Assembly (NCBI GenBank): GCA_002428985.1
Contig: DIYL01000057.1
Coordinates: forward strand, 124,001-188,000
Length of the DNA stretch: 64,000 nucleotides
Direction of reading: 5' to 3'
Origin: Anaerolineales bacterium UBA6055
GTDB taxonomy: Bacteria; Chloroflexota; Anaerolineae; Aggregatilineales; Phototrophicaceae
The first letter of the stretch is position 1. Each line of letters starts with the position of its first letter. The position numbers and the translations under genes are program-made. This document shows, one piece after another, positions 35,863 through 45,900 of this stretch. The notes under the pieces are model-generated. The model was not told the DNA's origin and ran no database searches. It saw only the letters and a list, made by a program, of their open reading frames with translations.

Positions 35863-36798
35863 ATGTCTGAACAGTCAACGGGTGAAGAACGTCGATCAAT
35901 TGAACAAATCGGTCGTATGGTTCGCAGTATTGTTGAATTTGAGACACTCGATCAATTCTATTGGGTTGGAGGTAAAGTCAATCGATACTACAAATCAGAC
36001 TTAGGTCATATCTATTTAAATCTTGTGAATGGTCAACATACAATACGCTGTATGTTACCGGACCAACAAGCCAGTAAGCTTAATTTTGATATTAAAAATG
36101 ATATGGAGATTGAAGTCTATGACGATGTGCAAGTCTATGCTGTCCAAGTACAAGTTCAGATTATTGTACAAAAAGCAAAGCTCATAGATTCCAATGATCT
36201 TTCTGTCATATCTGCAATTGATCAATTAAAAAACGAAGGGCTTTATCCTAAAACACCAAAATCACTTCCGTCTAATCCTAAGAAAATTGGTATCATTACA
36301 AGCCGTAGCAGCCGAGCAGTCGGAGATTTCGAAAATAGTTATCAAATGCTTGGGCGAACAGCCACCCTTGCGCCTGTTATCTGGCAATATGTGATTTTAG
36401 AGGGTGACAAAGCACAAGTATCTATTCTCGATGGAATTACAAAACTAAACCAGAATGCTGACGTAGATCTTATTGCGATTATTCGTGGCGGTGGACGCTA
36501 TGAAAATCTAGCAGTTTTCGATGATTTGGAGATTGCTAGAACAATTGCAACATCACAGAAGTATATCATTACAGGTATTGGACATTATAAGGACTCAACA
36601 CTAGCTGACTACGTCTCAGACTATGTTGCCTCAACGCCAACTGCTGTAGCACATTACCTTGCCAACTTGATCATTAGTAGCATAGATAAACCCGTAGAAA
36701 ACTCAGCACCAAGTGCTCAAATGATGAATGTAATGGTTGGAGCCATCGGGATTCTGTTTATCATTGCTGTCATTTTATTGATTTTGAATTTTACGTAG
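35863..36798 (+). CDS. XseA-like protein with C-terminal membrane helix
   Basis: 311 residues. The N-terminal ~100 residues are an OB-fold (YWVGGKVNRYYKSDLGHIYLNL ... IRCMLPDQQ) as in the exonuclease VII large subunit. The central domain has IGIITSRSSRAVGDF, IIRGGGRYENLAVFDD and GIGHYKDSTLADYVSDY-VASTPTAVA, matching the conserved XseA blocks R-G-G-G and G-H-x-x-D-x-T-x-x-D. The long C-terminal coiled coil of XseA (~450 residues total) is absent; a single hydrophobic helix (GAIGILFIIAVILLILNF) ends the protein. No xseB is nearby. It follows ftsK by one base, and its last 24 bp overlap the convergent ARH gene. Confidence 0.78.
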   Translation: MSEQSTGEERRSIEQIGRMVRSIVEFETLDQFYWVGGKVNRYYKSDLGHIYLNLVNGQHTIRCMLPDQQASKLNFDIKNDMEIEVYDDVQVYAVQVQVQIIVQKAKLIDSNDLSVISAIDQLKNEGLYPKTPKSLPSNPKKIGIITSRSSRAVGDFENSYQMLGRTATLAPVIWQYVILEGDKAQVSILDGITKLNQNADVDLIAIIRGGGRYENLAVFDDLEIARTIATSQKYIITGIGHYKDSTLADYVSDYVASTPTAVAHYLANLIISSIDKPVENSAPSAQMMNVMVGAIGILFIIAVILLILNFT

Positions 36799-37626
36799 CA
36801 GTTGTTCATCTAATTGAATGAGGTAATCCCGTCCAAACTTACCATTTTCAAGGGTTTGTATGAGTATCTCTGGCAAGTTCTTTTTATATTCCATACTGTT
36901 TGATGCTCCTGCCAGTGCAATTGTCGCAACTGTATCCACATCACCAGTAAATGCAATACAGTTTCGAAGTAAGCCACTTAAAGAATTATTGCATTGAATT
37001 GCTGTAATCGCAGCACGGACACTCATCCATCCTTTAGCTTTTACTTTACCCACATAGGGTTCTGACCATTGATGATGACTATCAATTTGTGAATCGAGCC
37101 ACCTCCCAACATCAGCTTTTTCACCAATGTCATAGTAGAAGTAATGTGTCAGCAAGGCACTTGCTATCGCCGCTGAAATCCCATCTGGTGTATTATGCGT
37201 CACTTTCGCTTGACATGTCGTTTTTTCTATCACTTCGTCAATATATGGATACAACCCAATCGGCATAGCCCGCATCGCCGCGCCACTTTTATCACTTTCG
37301 GGTTTTATATTTTGTAGAAAATCCTCGCCAGTTTTCGTGACAAGCAAAAACTCATAAAACCGCCCTGAATAACCTGTCCTTGGGTCTCGATGAAAGCACT
37401 GCACAAAGCGGTTTGCAATATTCAATGATGTCCAATCATCACCAGATAACATCAACTCAACAATTGCCAATGTCATCTGTGTATCATCTGTATAGTCACC
37501 AGGGTTAATCTCTTTATGACGAGGATGTTTAACATAACCCGTTAAGTCATTATGTTTAGCGACCTTCTCGTTAGCATACTCAAAGCCGGCACCATACGCA
37601 TCCCCTATCGCTAGCTCAAGCAACAT
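36775..37626 (-). CDS. ADP-ribosylglycohydrolase family protein
   Basis: 283 residues, the usual size for DraG/ARH proteins. The two metal-binding blocks are present: LAIGDAYGAGFEY with PGDYTDDTQMTLAI near the N-terminus, and FTGDVDTVATIALAGA near the C-terminus (D-x-D-T-x-A). It should remove ADP-ribose from proteins, nucleic acids or small molecules. It starts 2 bp after the SRAP gene stop, suggesting one unit. Confidence 0.88.
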   Translation of the reverse strand: MLLELAIGDAYGAGFEYANEKVAKHNDLTGYVKHPRHKEINPGDYTDDTQMTLAIVELMLSGDDWTSLNIANRFVQCFHRDPRTGYSGRFYEFLLVTKTGEDFLQNIKPESDKSGAAMRAMPIGLYPYIDEVIEKTTCQAKVTHNTPDGISAAIASALLTHYFYYDIGEKADVGRWLDSQIDSHHQWSEPYVGKVKAKGWMSVRAAITAIQCNNSLSGLLRNCIAFTGDVDTVATIALAGASNSMEYKKNLPEILIQTLENGKFGRDYLIQLDEQLLRKIQNQ

Positions 37627-37628
37627 GA

Positions 37629-38318
37629 CTAGAATAGACTTTGCTGACGCGGTGATTGAAATGGTTCGATCAACGCGGGTTCGTCATTTTTTGGGCTGTT
37701 TACTAATGTAGAGACCTCATACACGCGCATTTTTTCTTGGGGATATGGTTTCATCAACGATTGTAATACATCAGTTGGTACTTCATCAGAATCAAGCCAT
37801 GTATCATAATCACTTTTTTCAAGAATAACTGCCATCCGATGATGGAGCGGTTTAATTAAGTCATTGGGTTCAGTTGTCAATATGGTACAAGTCTGTAACT
37901 CTGAACCATCAGGCGACTGCCAAACTTCCCACAAGCCCGCAAAAGCGAACAATTCATTATCTTCTAGATGAATATACATCGGGACTTTACTCTTATCTTG
38001 CTTCGTCCACTCATAAAAGCCATCGGAAGGAATCAAACAACGACGACGCTTGAATGCACTACGGAATGACGGTTTTTCTGAAGCTGTTTCCGAACGTGCA
38101 TTAATCATCTTATAGCCAACTGATGGGTCTTTTGCCCATGATGGAACAAGTCCCCACTTTACATATGTAAGCTCATGACTCTTTTCGTTAGTAATAATCG
38201 GGACAGCTTGTGATGGTGCAATGTTATAACGTGGTTGTAATTGATCGGAGACCGTTTCTAGATTAAATGCCAGCTGAATTGCATCAGCATCAGCAGTAAG
38301 TGTATATCGTCCACACAT
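37629..38318 (-). CDS. SOS-response-associated peptidase-like SRAP (YedK/HMCES) protein
   Basis: 229 residues. The catalytic Cys2 is exposed after Met removal (MCGRYTLT). Also present are PRYNIAPSQ, WGLVPSWAKD, NARSETASEKPSFRSAF, RRCLIPSDGFYEW with the catalytic Glu, and PLHHRMAVIL with the conserved His. These proteins form a stable thiazolidine crosslink to abasic sites in single-stranded DNA, shielding it at forks. Co-directional with the ARH gene. Confidence 0.93.
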   Translation of the reverse strand: MCGRYTLTADADAIQLAFNLETVSDQLQPRYNIAPSQAVPIITNEKSHELTYVKWGLVPSWAKDPSVGYKMINARSETASEKPSFRSAFKRRRCLIPSDGFYEWTKQDKSKVPMYIHLEDNELFAFAGLWEVWQSPDGSELQTCTILTTEPNDLIKPLHHRMAVILEKSDYDTWLDSDEVPTDVLQSLMKPYPQEKMRVYEVSTLVNSPKNDEPALIEPFQSPRQQSLF

Positions 38319-38324
38319 GGGTCA

Positions 38325-38585
38325 TCACTTCTTCTTATCTTTTTTGTCAGGTTTACCTAGTTCACTAATCTGACGCACGACGCCAAGTAATGCAAGTAAT
38401 ATTCCGATTAACTGTCCTGTCGAGATAGACTGCGTTGTTCCAGCATCAGGGTTCTCATTTTCCTCAGCCGCACGAGTATATAGATAGCTTGAGATAAACC
38501 CCAATAACGCGCCAACACTCACGCCCAAAATCATAATACGAGCTTTACGATCTTGTAGCGTCGTTTCCTGCTTCTGTTGTTCCAT
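38325..38585 (-). CDS. Small membrane protein
   Basis: 86 residues from the ATG at 38585 (MEQQKQETTL), preceded by a GGGGG-rich ribosome site. A longer reading to 38627 is possible but lies deeper in the upstream gene. Two hydrophobic helices (ILGVSVGALLGFISSYLY and IGILLALLGVVRQI) and a lysine-rich C-terminal tail. Not recognised. It overlaps the preceding gene by 41 bp. Confidence 0.6.
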   Translation of the reverse strand: MEQQKQETTLQDRKARIMILGVSVGALLGFISSYLYTRAAEENENPDAGTTQSISTGQLIGILLALLGVVRQISELGKPDKKDKKK

Positions 38586-39054
38586 CGGGTGTTCCCCCTT
38601 CTTTATCCTGTGACTTCGGTTGGTCAAATATCGTCAAAATACTTTGGATCGGTGCAAAACGGACAGCCCAGTTTAGCACTTGGCTATCAGCAAGCCCTGT
38701 CCAAGATTCAACACGTTTTTCCATCTTATACGTCCATTGTTCTATACGACGTAATGGTGATTTGGTTCCACTATGTAGCCTATTCATCAGCCCTATCAGA
38801 AAAAGCATTAACACAACAAGCGGAAACAAACAGATTACCAGTGGACACAATACAAATAGTGTCAGCAAAAAATCCGAGACAATAGCAACTTGTATTGGTG
38901 TTCGTAGCGACAGCATAGTTGCAAGAATGACTACCATCAGTAGTAATAAGATAATAAATGGGAACAGAACGTAGTGCCTCGTTAATTGGCGTTGTTGTTT
39001 ATCAAGTTGCTGGTAATGTTGTTCCCGTGAGTTATCTTCCGATTTTTCGCTCAT
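38545..39054 (-). CDS. Membrane protein of unknown function
   Basis: 169 residues. Hydrophilic N-terminus with Q-rich helix, two strong membrane helices (~30-52 and ~60-92), then a cytoplasmic amphipathic helix and a charged tail. Not recognised. Forms a two-gene unit with the overlapping small membrane protein, upstream of the SRAP and ARH genes on the same strand. Confidence 0.6.
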   Translation of the reverse strand: MSEKSEDNSREQHYQQLDKQQRQLTRHYVLFPFIILLLLMVVILATMLSLRTPIQVAIVSDFLLTLFVLCPLVICLFPLVVLMLFLIGLMNRLHSGTKSPLRRIEQWTYKMEKRVESWTGLADSQVLNWAVRFAPIQSILTIFDQPKSQDKEGGTPDGTTEAGNDATRS

Positions 39055-39121
39055 TCATCTTCCATCTGACGCGATTGACACATAAAATATTGTACCCCAG
39101 TAAAATTGAACTAACTAGGTA

Positions 39122-39793
39122 GTGGAACAAATGAGTCACGAATCACCGATGCAACAACGTTTACGTATCACATTTGGTAAAATGGGCACTCTCAAATATA
39201 CGAGCAGTCTGGATGTTGCCAAAATATGGGAACGTGTCTTACGTCGAGCAGATTTGCCCATTTTATATACACAAGGTTTTAATACTCGCCCTCGACTTCA
39301 ACTAGCTATGCCCCTACCGCTTGGCATCACGAGTGAATGTGAAGTACTGGATGTTGCGATGCGTGAAGCGATTGAACTCGATGAAACTACATTAATAGAT
39401 AATTTGCTTAGTGTAAGCCCTACTGGATTAACTATTTATAGTATTGAAGAAGTTAGTATCTTAGAATCCGCTATGCAATCTCTTGTTGAAAGTGCGGAGT
39501 ATCGTATTCGGTTTGAAGATTCATACGAACGCGACAAGTTACAAGAAAAAATCAATGAAGTATTAAATTCCGACCGAATTATTGTTGAAAAAGTTAGAAA
39601 ACGTAAACGATCCGTAATGGACATACGACCTCTTATTGTTAGTCTTCATATTGATGATAATAACGACTTAATCGCACACCTGTCCGTCGGAGAACGTGGC
39701 AATATGAGACCCGATCAGCTTTTGGACAAAATGGGACTCTCAAATGAGTATGTATCAGTCCATCGTTACAAATTACATACGTTAGCCCCATAA
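39122..39793 (+). CDS. DUF2344 / TIGR03936-family radical-SAM partner protein
   Basis: 223 residues, GTG start (an ATG follows three codons later). RLRITFGKMGTLKYTSSLDVAKIW ... YTQGFNTRPRLQLAMPLPLGITS is the diagnostic N-terminus of DUF2344. In many bacteria this domain is fused to, or adjacent to, the B12-binding radical SAM protein TIGR03960, often beside RNase G. Here that partner is at 58558-60489, 19 kb downstream on the same strand. Function is unknown; a tRNA- or RNA-related modification role is often guessed. Confidence 0.85.
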   Translation: MEQMSHESPMQQRLRITFGKMGTLKYTSSLDVAKIWERVLRRADLPILYTQGFNTRPRLQLAMPLPLGITSECEVLDVAMREAIELDETTLIDNLLSVSPTGLTIYSIEEVSILESAMQSLVESAEYRIRFEDSYERDKLQEKINEVLNSDRIIVEKVRKRKRSVMDIRPLIVSLHIDDNNDLIAHLSVGERGNMRPDQLLDKMGLSNEYVSVHRYKLHTLAP

Positions 39794-39875
39794 CATCCAA
39801 CCAATATTTACAAATTTTTACATCTATCACAAGAATCCACCCGTAACCTTCTATAAGGACTATCGGTATACCGTG

Positions 39876-39899
39876 TGAGAAGTAGCTTAAGGCTTCTCA
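39876..39899 (+). promoter_or_regulatory. Hairpin in the 5' region of the giant surface gene
   Basis: TGAGAAG / CTTCTCA, seven perfect pairs with a 10-base loop, followed by a T-rich but broken tract. It is either a weak terminator for the DUF2344 gene or a leader hairpin of the 16-kb gene. The rest of the 182-bp gap shows no confident promoter; a TATGAT lies near 39914. Confidence 0.35.
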
Positions 39900-39975
39900 T
39901 CTTATTCCTGATGTATGATGCAAGTATTGTGATACCTAAAGAGTAAGTCACTTAAAAGATTGCTGGGAGGATTTG

Positions 39976-42900
39976 ATGAATCCATCATCTGATAGTATAA
40001 GTACTATCGCGCATCGTAAAATCATAATTCCTTTACTATTGGGGCTTTTATTATTTATCCCAATTGTGGCGACAGCTCAAGAGGCGACTGAAGAGCCTCA
40101 AGTAGATACTGTCGAAACCGTAGAAGCAGTTGAAGAATCAACTCCGGTTGAAGAACCTGTGGCACCAACAGAAGACCCTGTTGTTGAGCCAGAGCAACCT
40201 GTTGTTGAAGAACCACCTGCTCCAACAGAAGAACCTGCTGTTGAAATCGAACAACCTGTTGTTGAAGAATCAACAGAATCAACAGAAGAACCTGCTGTTG
40301 AAGAAGAGGTTGTAACGGAAGAAACAGTAGCCGAGACAGACGTTCCAGTAGAAGAAACCTCAACAGAGGAAGAGGCTGCTCCAGAACAATCAATCGAAGG
40401 TGAAGCTGTTGAAGAAACATTAGAAGAAGATGTTCTCGTAGAAGCAACCGAAGAACCTGCTGTTGAAGCTGTCGAGCCAGAAGCTCCAATCGAAACAGAT
40501 GTTGCAGAAGAACCAGAAGCAACACCTGCTCCAGAAATTGTAGAAGTTGAAGCAGTAGTCGTTGAAGAAGTTGTGAGTATCAGCGAAGACTTTGAAACAT
40601 TTACAGGTGAAAGCTGGATTGCAGCCGATTGGACAGTCGCACAAGTCGATGAGAGCCTCGCCTTAGTCAGCATAATCGCCGGCGCAACCGCTGAGGTTAC
40701 AAGTGTGGACTGGACAAGCTACACCATCACAGTTGATGTCAAAGTCGAAGCCGATAATTCACTCGCACTGAATTTTGACGGTCATAGCCTTATTATGGCA
40801 TCTGATGGTAGTCATCAATTATTAAGAGATGGCGAAGTTGTAGCAGAACCAGCATTCATAGTCGAAGCGACAGAAGCTGAGCCAACTCCCCCAACATGGC
40901 ATACTGTCACAATTAACAAGACAGAAACTTCAACAACAATCCTTGTTGACGAGATTCCACAATATGGTTATCAAACCGAAATAAGCCCATTAGGGATTTT
41001 TGCGTTTGTAGCTACTGGTGAACAAGGTGTAGCAATCGACAATGTGGCAATGGCAGAAGTCGAAATTGTAGAAGAAATTGTTGAAACACCTGCCCCAGAA
41101 ATTATTATTGAAGCAGAAACAACAGAAGAGCCAGAACTTCTTGCAGAAGCAACCGAAGAACCTGCTATTGTCGCTGAAGCAACCGAAGAACCTACAGTCG
41201 AAGAAGAGGTTGTAGAAGAAGTTGCAGAAGTTGTAGAAGATGCACCCGTTTATACGGTCACCAATTTATTAACTGAAGATTTTGAAGGTGACCTATCTGC
41301 ATGGACAACATCAGCAAGTATTGTTGAAGTCGCTGAAGGTAACCATGTTCTACTGATGGGTAGTGACGGACAACTTGCACCAGCAGTCGCAAGTACCGCA
41401 ACCAACCTAAGCATCAGTGGTGAGGCAAATATTGTTAGTGATACCGATGTGGCCGGTAGCTTCACTGTCGTAGTAGGCGAAGGTTACTCAGTAGAAATTA
41501 GCACAACAGGCGTCGCCATCAATTATAACGGCGAAATCGTTGCTGTCGCTGAATCAGCACAAGCTATTAGCACATGGTTCACATTCGCAATCGAAGCAGA
41601 TGAAACAGGCATCACAGTCAGCACAAACGATGTCGTTGTTACAGAATTTGCTGGTGAATCGATTGTAAGTGGTTCATTTGCTCTTACAACTAACACAAGC
41701 ACAATGCTCGATAACCTAAGTGTTGATACACTAACACTAGAAGAAGTTGAAGAGATTGTAGAAGTCGCAGCAACCCCTGCACCAGAAGTTACAAATACAG
41801 ATATTTTGAACAGCCTTGGTGGTATTGCATACGATGTTATGAATGCATACTTCGAGGGTGGAGATGATGCTGTAACTGCCCTACTCGCAGAAAGCTCAGA
41901 TCCACAAGACGAATATGGTCGTGTTCTTGTAGACATCCTAGTAACCAATGGTTATACTGGCGAAGCAATCGGACAAATTGTGACAGATGCAGGCGGCGAA
42001 GTGAATCGCGTCTATGATGAATCACTTGAAGCTTATGTTAGCGTCAGTGCATTACTCGCTGTGGGCAACCACGAAGGTGTTCTTTTCATTCGTGATATTA
42101 TCCGTGCAGTATCTACTGGTCCAACCGCACCTATCGGAACGAATGTTGATGGCAACACTTGGACAGAAGCATTTAACCTGCTCAGCATTGAAGAGTGGAA
42201 CGATGCTGGTGTCACCGGTAACGGCGTAGCAATTGGTGTAATTGATACAGGCTTTGAGGGCGCCAATAGCGGTAGTCGCGGTGGTAACCTAGCTTGTTTA
42301 GCAAACAATAGCATCCAATCAGCTCCCGGTGGGTCGAGTGCACTATTTGATGGAAATGCACCTTCTGTTACACGCAATCATGGTACACAAGCAATTGAAC
42401 TGATCTGTGACATCGCGCCACAAGCTGATGTTTATATGTATCGTGCTGATGACATCATGTCATTGGAAAATGCAATTAATGCAGCAACCATTGGTGGCAT
42501 GGATGTTATCTTGATCACGCTTGACCTCGGTGTTCATACATCTGCAGGTGGCGGTGAAGGAACTACTTCAAATGATATTTACACATTACTTGAAACCGCG
42601 AAAAACGCAGGTATTGTTCCAATCGTCGCTGCCGGTAACAGTAATCAACGTGTACTAAACCTTCATATCCCTGTCGCTGATGATGGCAAGACCTTCACAG
42701 TTAATCTTGGTGTAACTGAAGATGATAAAATTAACTTCAGCTGGAATGACTTTGCCGGGAATAATATTGCACGTGTTGATGCAACACTAACTTACAATAG
42801 CACGCCTACTAATGGATTCAGTACCAATCCATTGCTCAATCCATTTACACTAACAGCAGGTGGGGAAGATGATAACGCATCACTAAGTGTTACAGTCAAT

Positions 42901-45900
42901 CATCTAGCTGGTGCAGATGTATATCTCCAAATCCAGATTTCGCCGCGCGTTTCTGATATTGAAAATGGCAATGGACCTGGAGCAATTGCTATCGCTGACA
43001 ATGATGTCAAGTTTGACTTCACTAGTTTGCTAGTCAATGGTGGTGATGCTTCAGCGAACGATCTTACAGATACAACGGGTAGTCTCGGTCGTCCAGCAGA
43101 TTCCGATGATGTACTCTCGGTCGGCGCAAGCTGTGTCGCAACCAATGCAGGTCCAGAACGCTGGGAATTCAGCTCGACAGGTCCACGCTTTAATGCAGAC
43201 GGCACCCCGCAAGACGTAACAGGAGATGGTGTTATCACACAAGCAGAAGCAAAACCATCGCTGATGAGTTATGCCTTTGTGACAACCTTCGACAACTTTC
43301 CTGCACCAGAAGTTGGTCCATCCGGTCCAATCATTGCCAATCCAGATGGTTCGCTTGTATGTAGCGATGGGTTTGGTGGTACATCGGCCGCAGCTGCACA
43401 TGTTGCTGGTATGACTGCCCTACTGATGTCAAATGATAGCAACAGCTCATTTGATGCTATGAACGATGCGAACGCAACTACCTCCGCAACCTTTACAGCA
43501 GTCCGCAACTATTTGCAAGCACGTTCGGTAGATATGCCGCTTGCAAACGCCGATGGCTTTGACACAACCTATGGTTCAGGTCTAGCTGTACTCGGTGCAC
43601 CAAGTTATGACCTTAGCCAAGCGGTCAACGAATCTACAGACGCAGATTTACTTCCTGATGCATGTCAAATCGGGAAAACCGTATATGTTGGCCAAGGAGA
43701 CCTAGACAATACAGTTCTCGACGGAACAATCGCAGCACCGTACACATCCATAGCTGATGCCATCGAAAAGGGTGCGGCAGATGTTGCTGGTTATGATTGT
43801 ATTGTTGTGATGCCGGGTGAGTACGTTTCACCTATCTTAGTTGACACAGCACATACAACAGATTTGATTGTTACCGGATACGATGAAGTTGACACCGATG
43901 ATGTCGCCGATGTGGTTTTCTGGCTACGCAATATGCACTTCATCAATGATCAAGACGATGTGTTCAAAAAACGTGCTGGCTTGTACTTTACGGATCAGGC
44001 AGCCAACATTGAATTCCGTGGGTTTACATTCGCAGTAGCCGATACACTGAAAGAGATCGATGATCAAGGAACACCAGAGACAAGTGATGATGTTGCTACA
44101 ACATTTGCCTCATCGGATGTTCAAGCTGTGGTCATTGATGGTTCAACCGATGTAACTATCAGCAACAGCCAATTTGGTACAATTTCATTGAATAATGAAG
44201 AATATGTTGGCTGGACGGACCTTACGGGAACACCAATCTTGATTATTAATGATACTCAAGGCGCACGTATCGAAAATAACATCTTTAACGACAATAATGT
44301 TGGGACCAATCAAAATATCTATCCAACCATGGCGATTGTCAATTCCGGTGGGGATAGTGATAGAGACCCAACGAATGATAATCCGATTGTCGTTATCAAT
44401 AACGAAATCTATAATAATGAAGTTCGACGTAACGACACCGCGAACTGGGATGCAGTTCTCTACGCACAAGGTAGTGCCGTAGATATTATCAACAATGCAT
44501 TCTATGATAATACAGCCGATACAATCATTAAAATCGAAACTGATGATCCACGTAACCCAGTTGACAATACACATCGACGTCGTGCACGTATCGTTGGTAA
44601 TGTGTTCTTGAACAACACTACCGTCGCAGCACAAGGGCAAGCTGGCTCACTCATCAACGGTTACTACGCGCCATTTATGTATATCGTGAACAACACATTC
44701 GTTGGTAACACCGTTGGTAGTAACGAAGTCGGGTTTGGTCAGCTTTTCTCTCGTGGTGATAAGGGTGCAGACTCTAATACAGGAAGTATTGCAGATGGAT
44801 GGAATTTCTGGGAAATCCATAATAACCTCATTTATAATAACACGTACCGTGAACTTGTAGGTGATACAGGTGATGTAGCTACTGGTGGTACATGCCATCG
44901 TATTCCAAACTTTGATGGCGACGCAGACCTTGATGCATGGGATTACGACGGTGGTATTGGTGAGCGTTACAACGTTGGAGACGACGGAACTGATGAGTTC
45001 GATCAACGTGGTGCACAAAATAACTGGATCGTAGACAATACGACGGTTAGTGCTGAGTTTGGTGACTGCACAATTGCAATCGAAACCACCAAAAACACAA
45101 CAAATACACCAGCTTTCAACAACCAAAATATCATTGATGCAGACCAACAACCTGTTGACACACGTGATGAAGACGACATCGCGGTTGCCGGATCATTTAA
45201 TGGTGACTTCCAAGGGCTCGATCCAGATGGTTCAGTCTTCGCAGCAACCGACTGGCAGTACTATGCTTTGACACAAACATACGTCAACGCAGTAGACAGT
45301 GATAAGAATGAATATAGTGACGGTATTGACGCCGCACAAACCAAGTGGCTCAGCCCAGATGCAGACGGTATAGCTGAAGGTCAGCCAGGAGATACGAGCA
45401 ATCCATATATGGATGGTGCCGATGTAGGTTCCGACATTGTTAACACCGCACGTCCACTAGATGTAAACAACTGGGTTATCAACTGGGATAGTGATAATGC
45501 CGACGAATATGACTATATCGCAGCACCAAGTCCAGTACAGGGTATTAGCAGTACTGTCACTGACGACTATAGAGATCGATACTTACTCGATATTGGTGCA
45601 TTCGAATTTAGTCCACTACAATTCGTCACCAACAGACAAGATCCAGATTACTATGATGCAGATGATGAAATAACAGTCAATGGCAATCCACCGTTGCCTG
45701 CTGTAACAAATGGTCTTCTCGAAGATCCAGGTATTGTACAATTTGACATTAGTACAGTCGTAACTGGTGGTTTTGGTGAACTAAGCTACGCAATTCCAGA
45801 AGATGGACAACCCAATAACTTTGGCACACACTGTGGTGCTCAATTTGAAGGTACTAGAGGTCTGGTTTCTCTTGGTGGCGGAGCTAGCAACATCTTCCAA

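Noticed and set aside
40055..40673. Two long minus-strand frames (Leu-rich and Ser/Thr-rich) opposite the start of the giant gene
   Set aside because: They are mirror translations of the acidic GAAGAACCT-type repeat; composition is extreme and no ribosome site or homology is visible.
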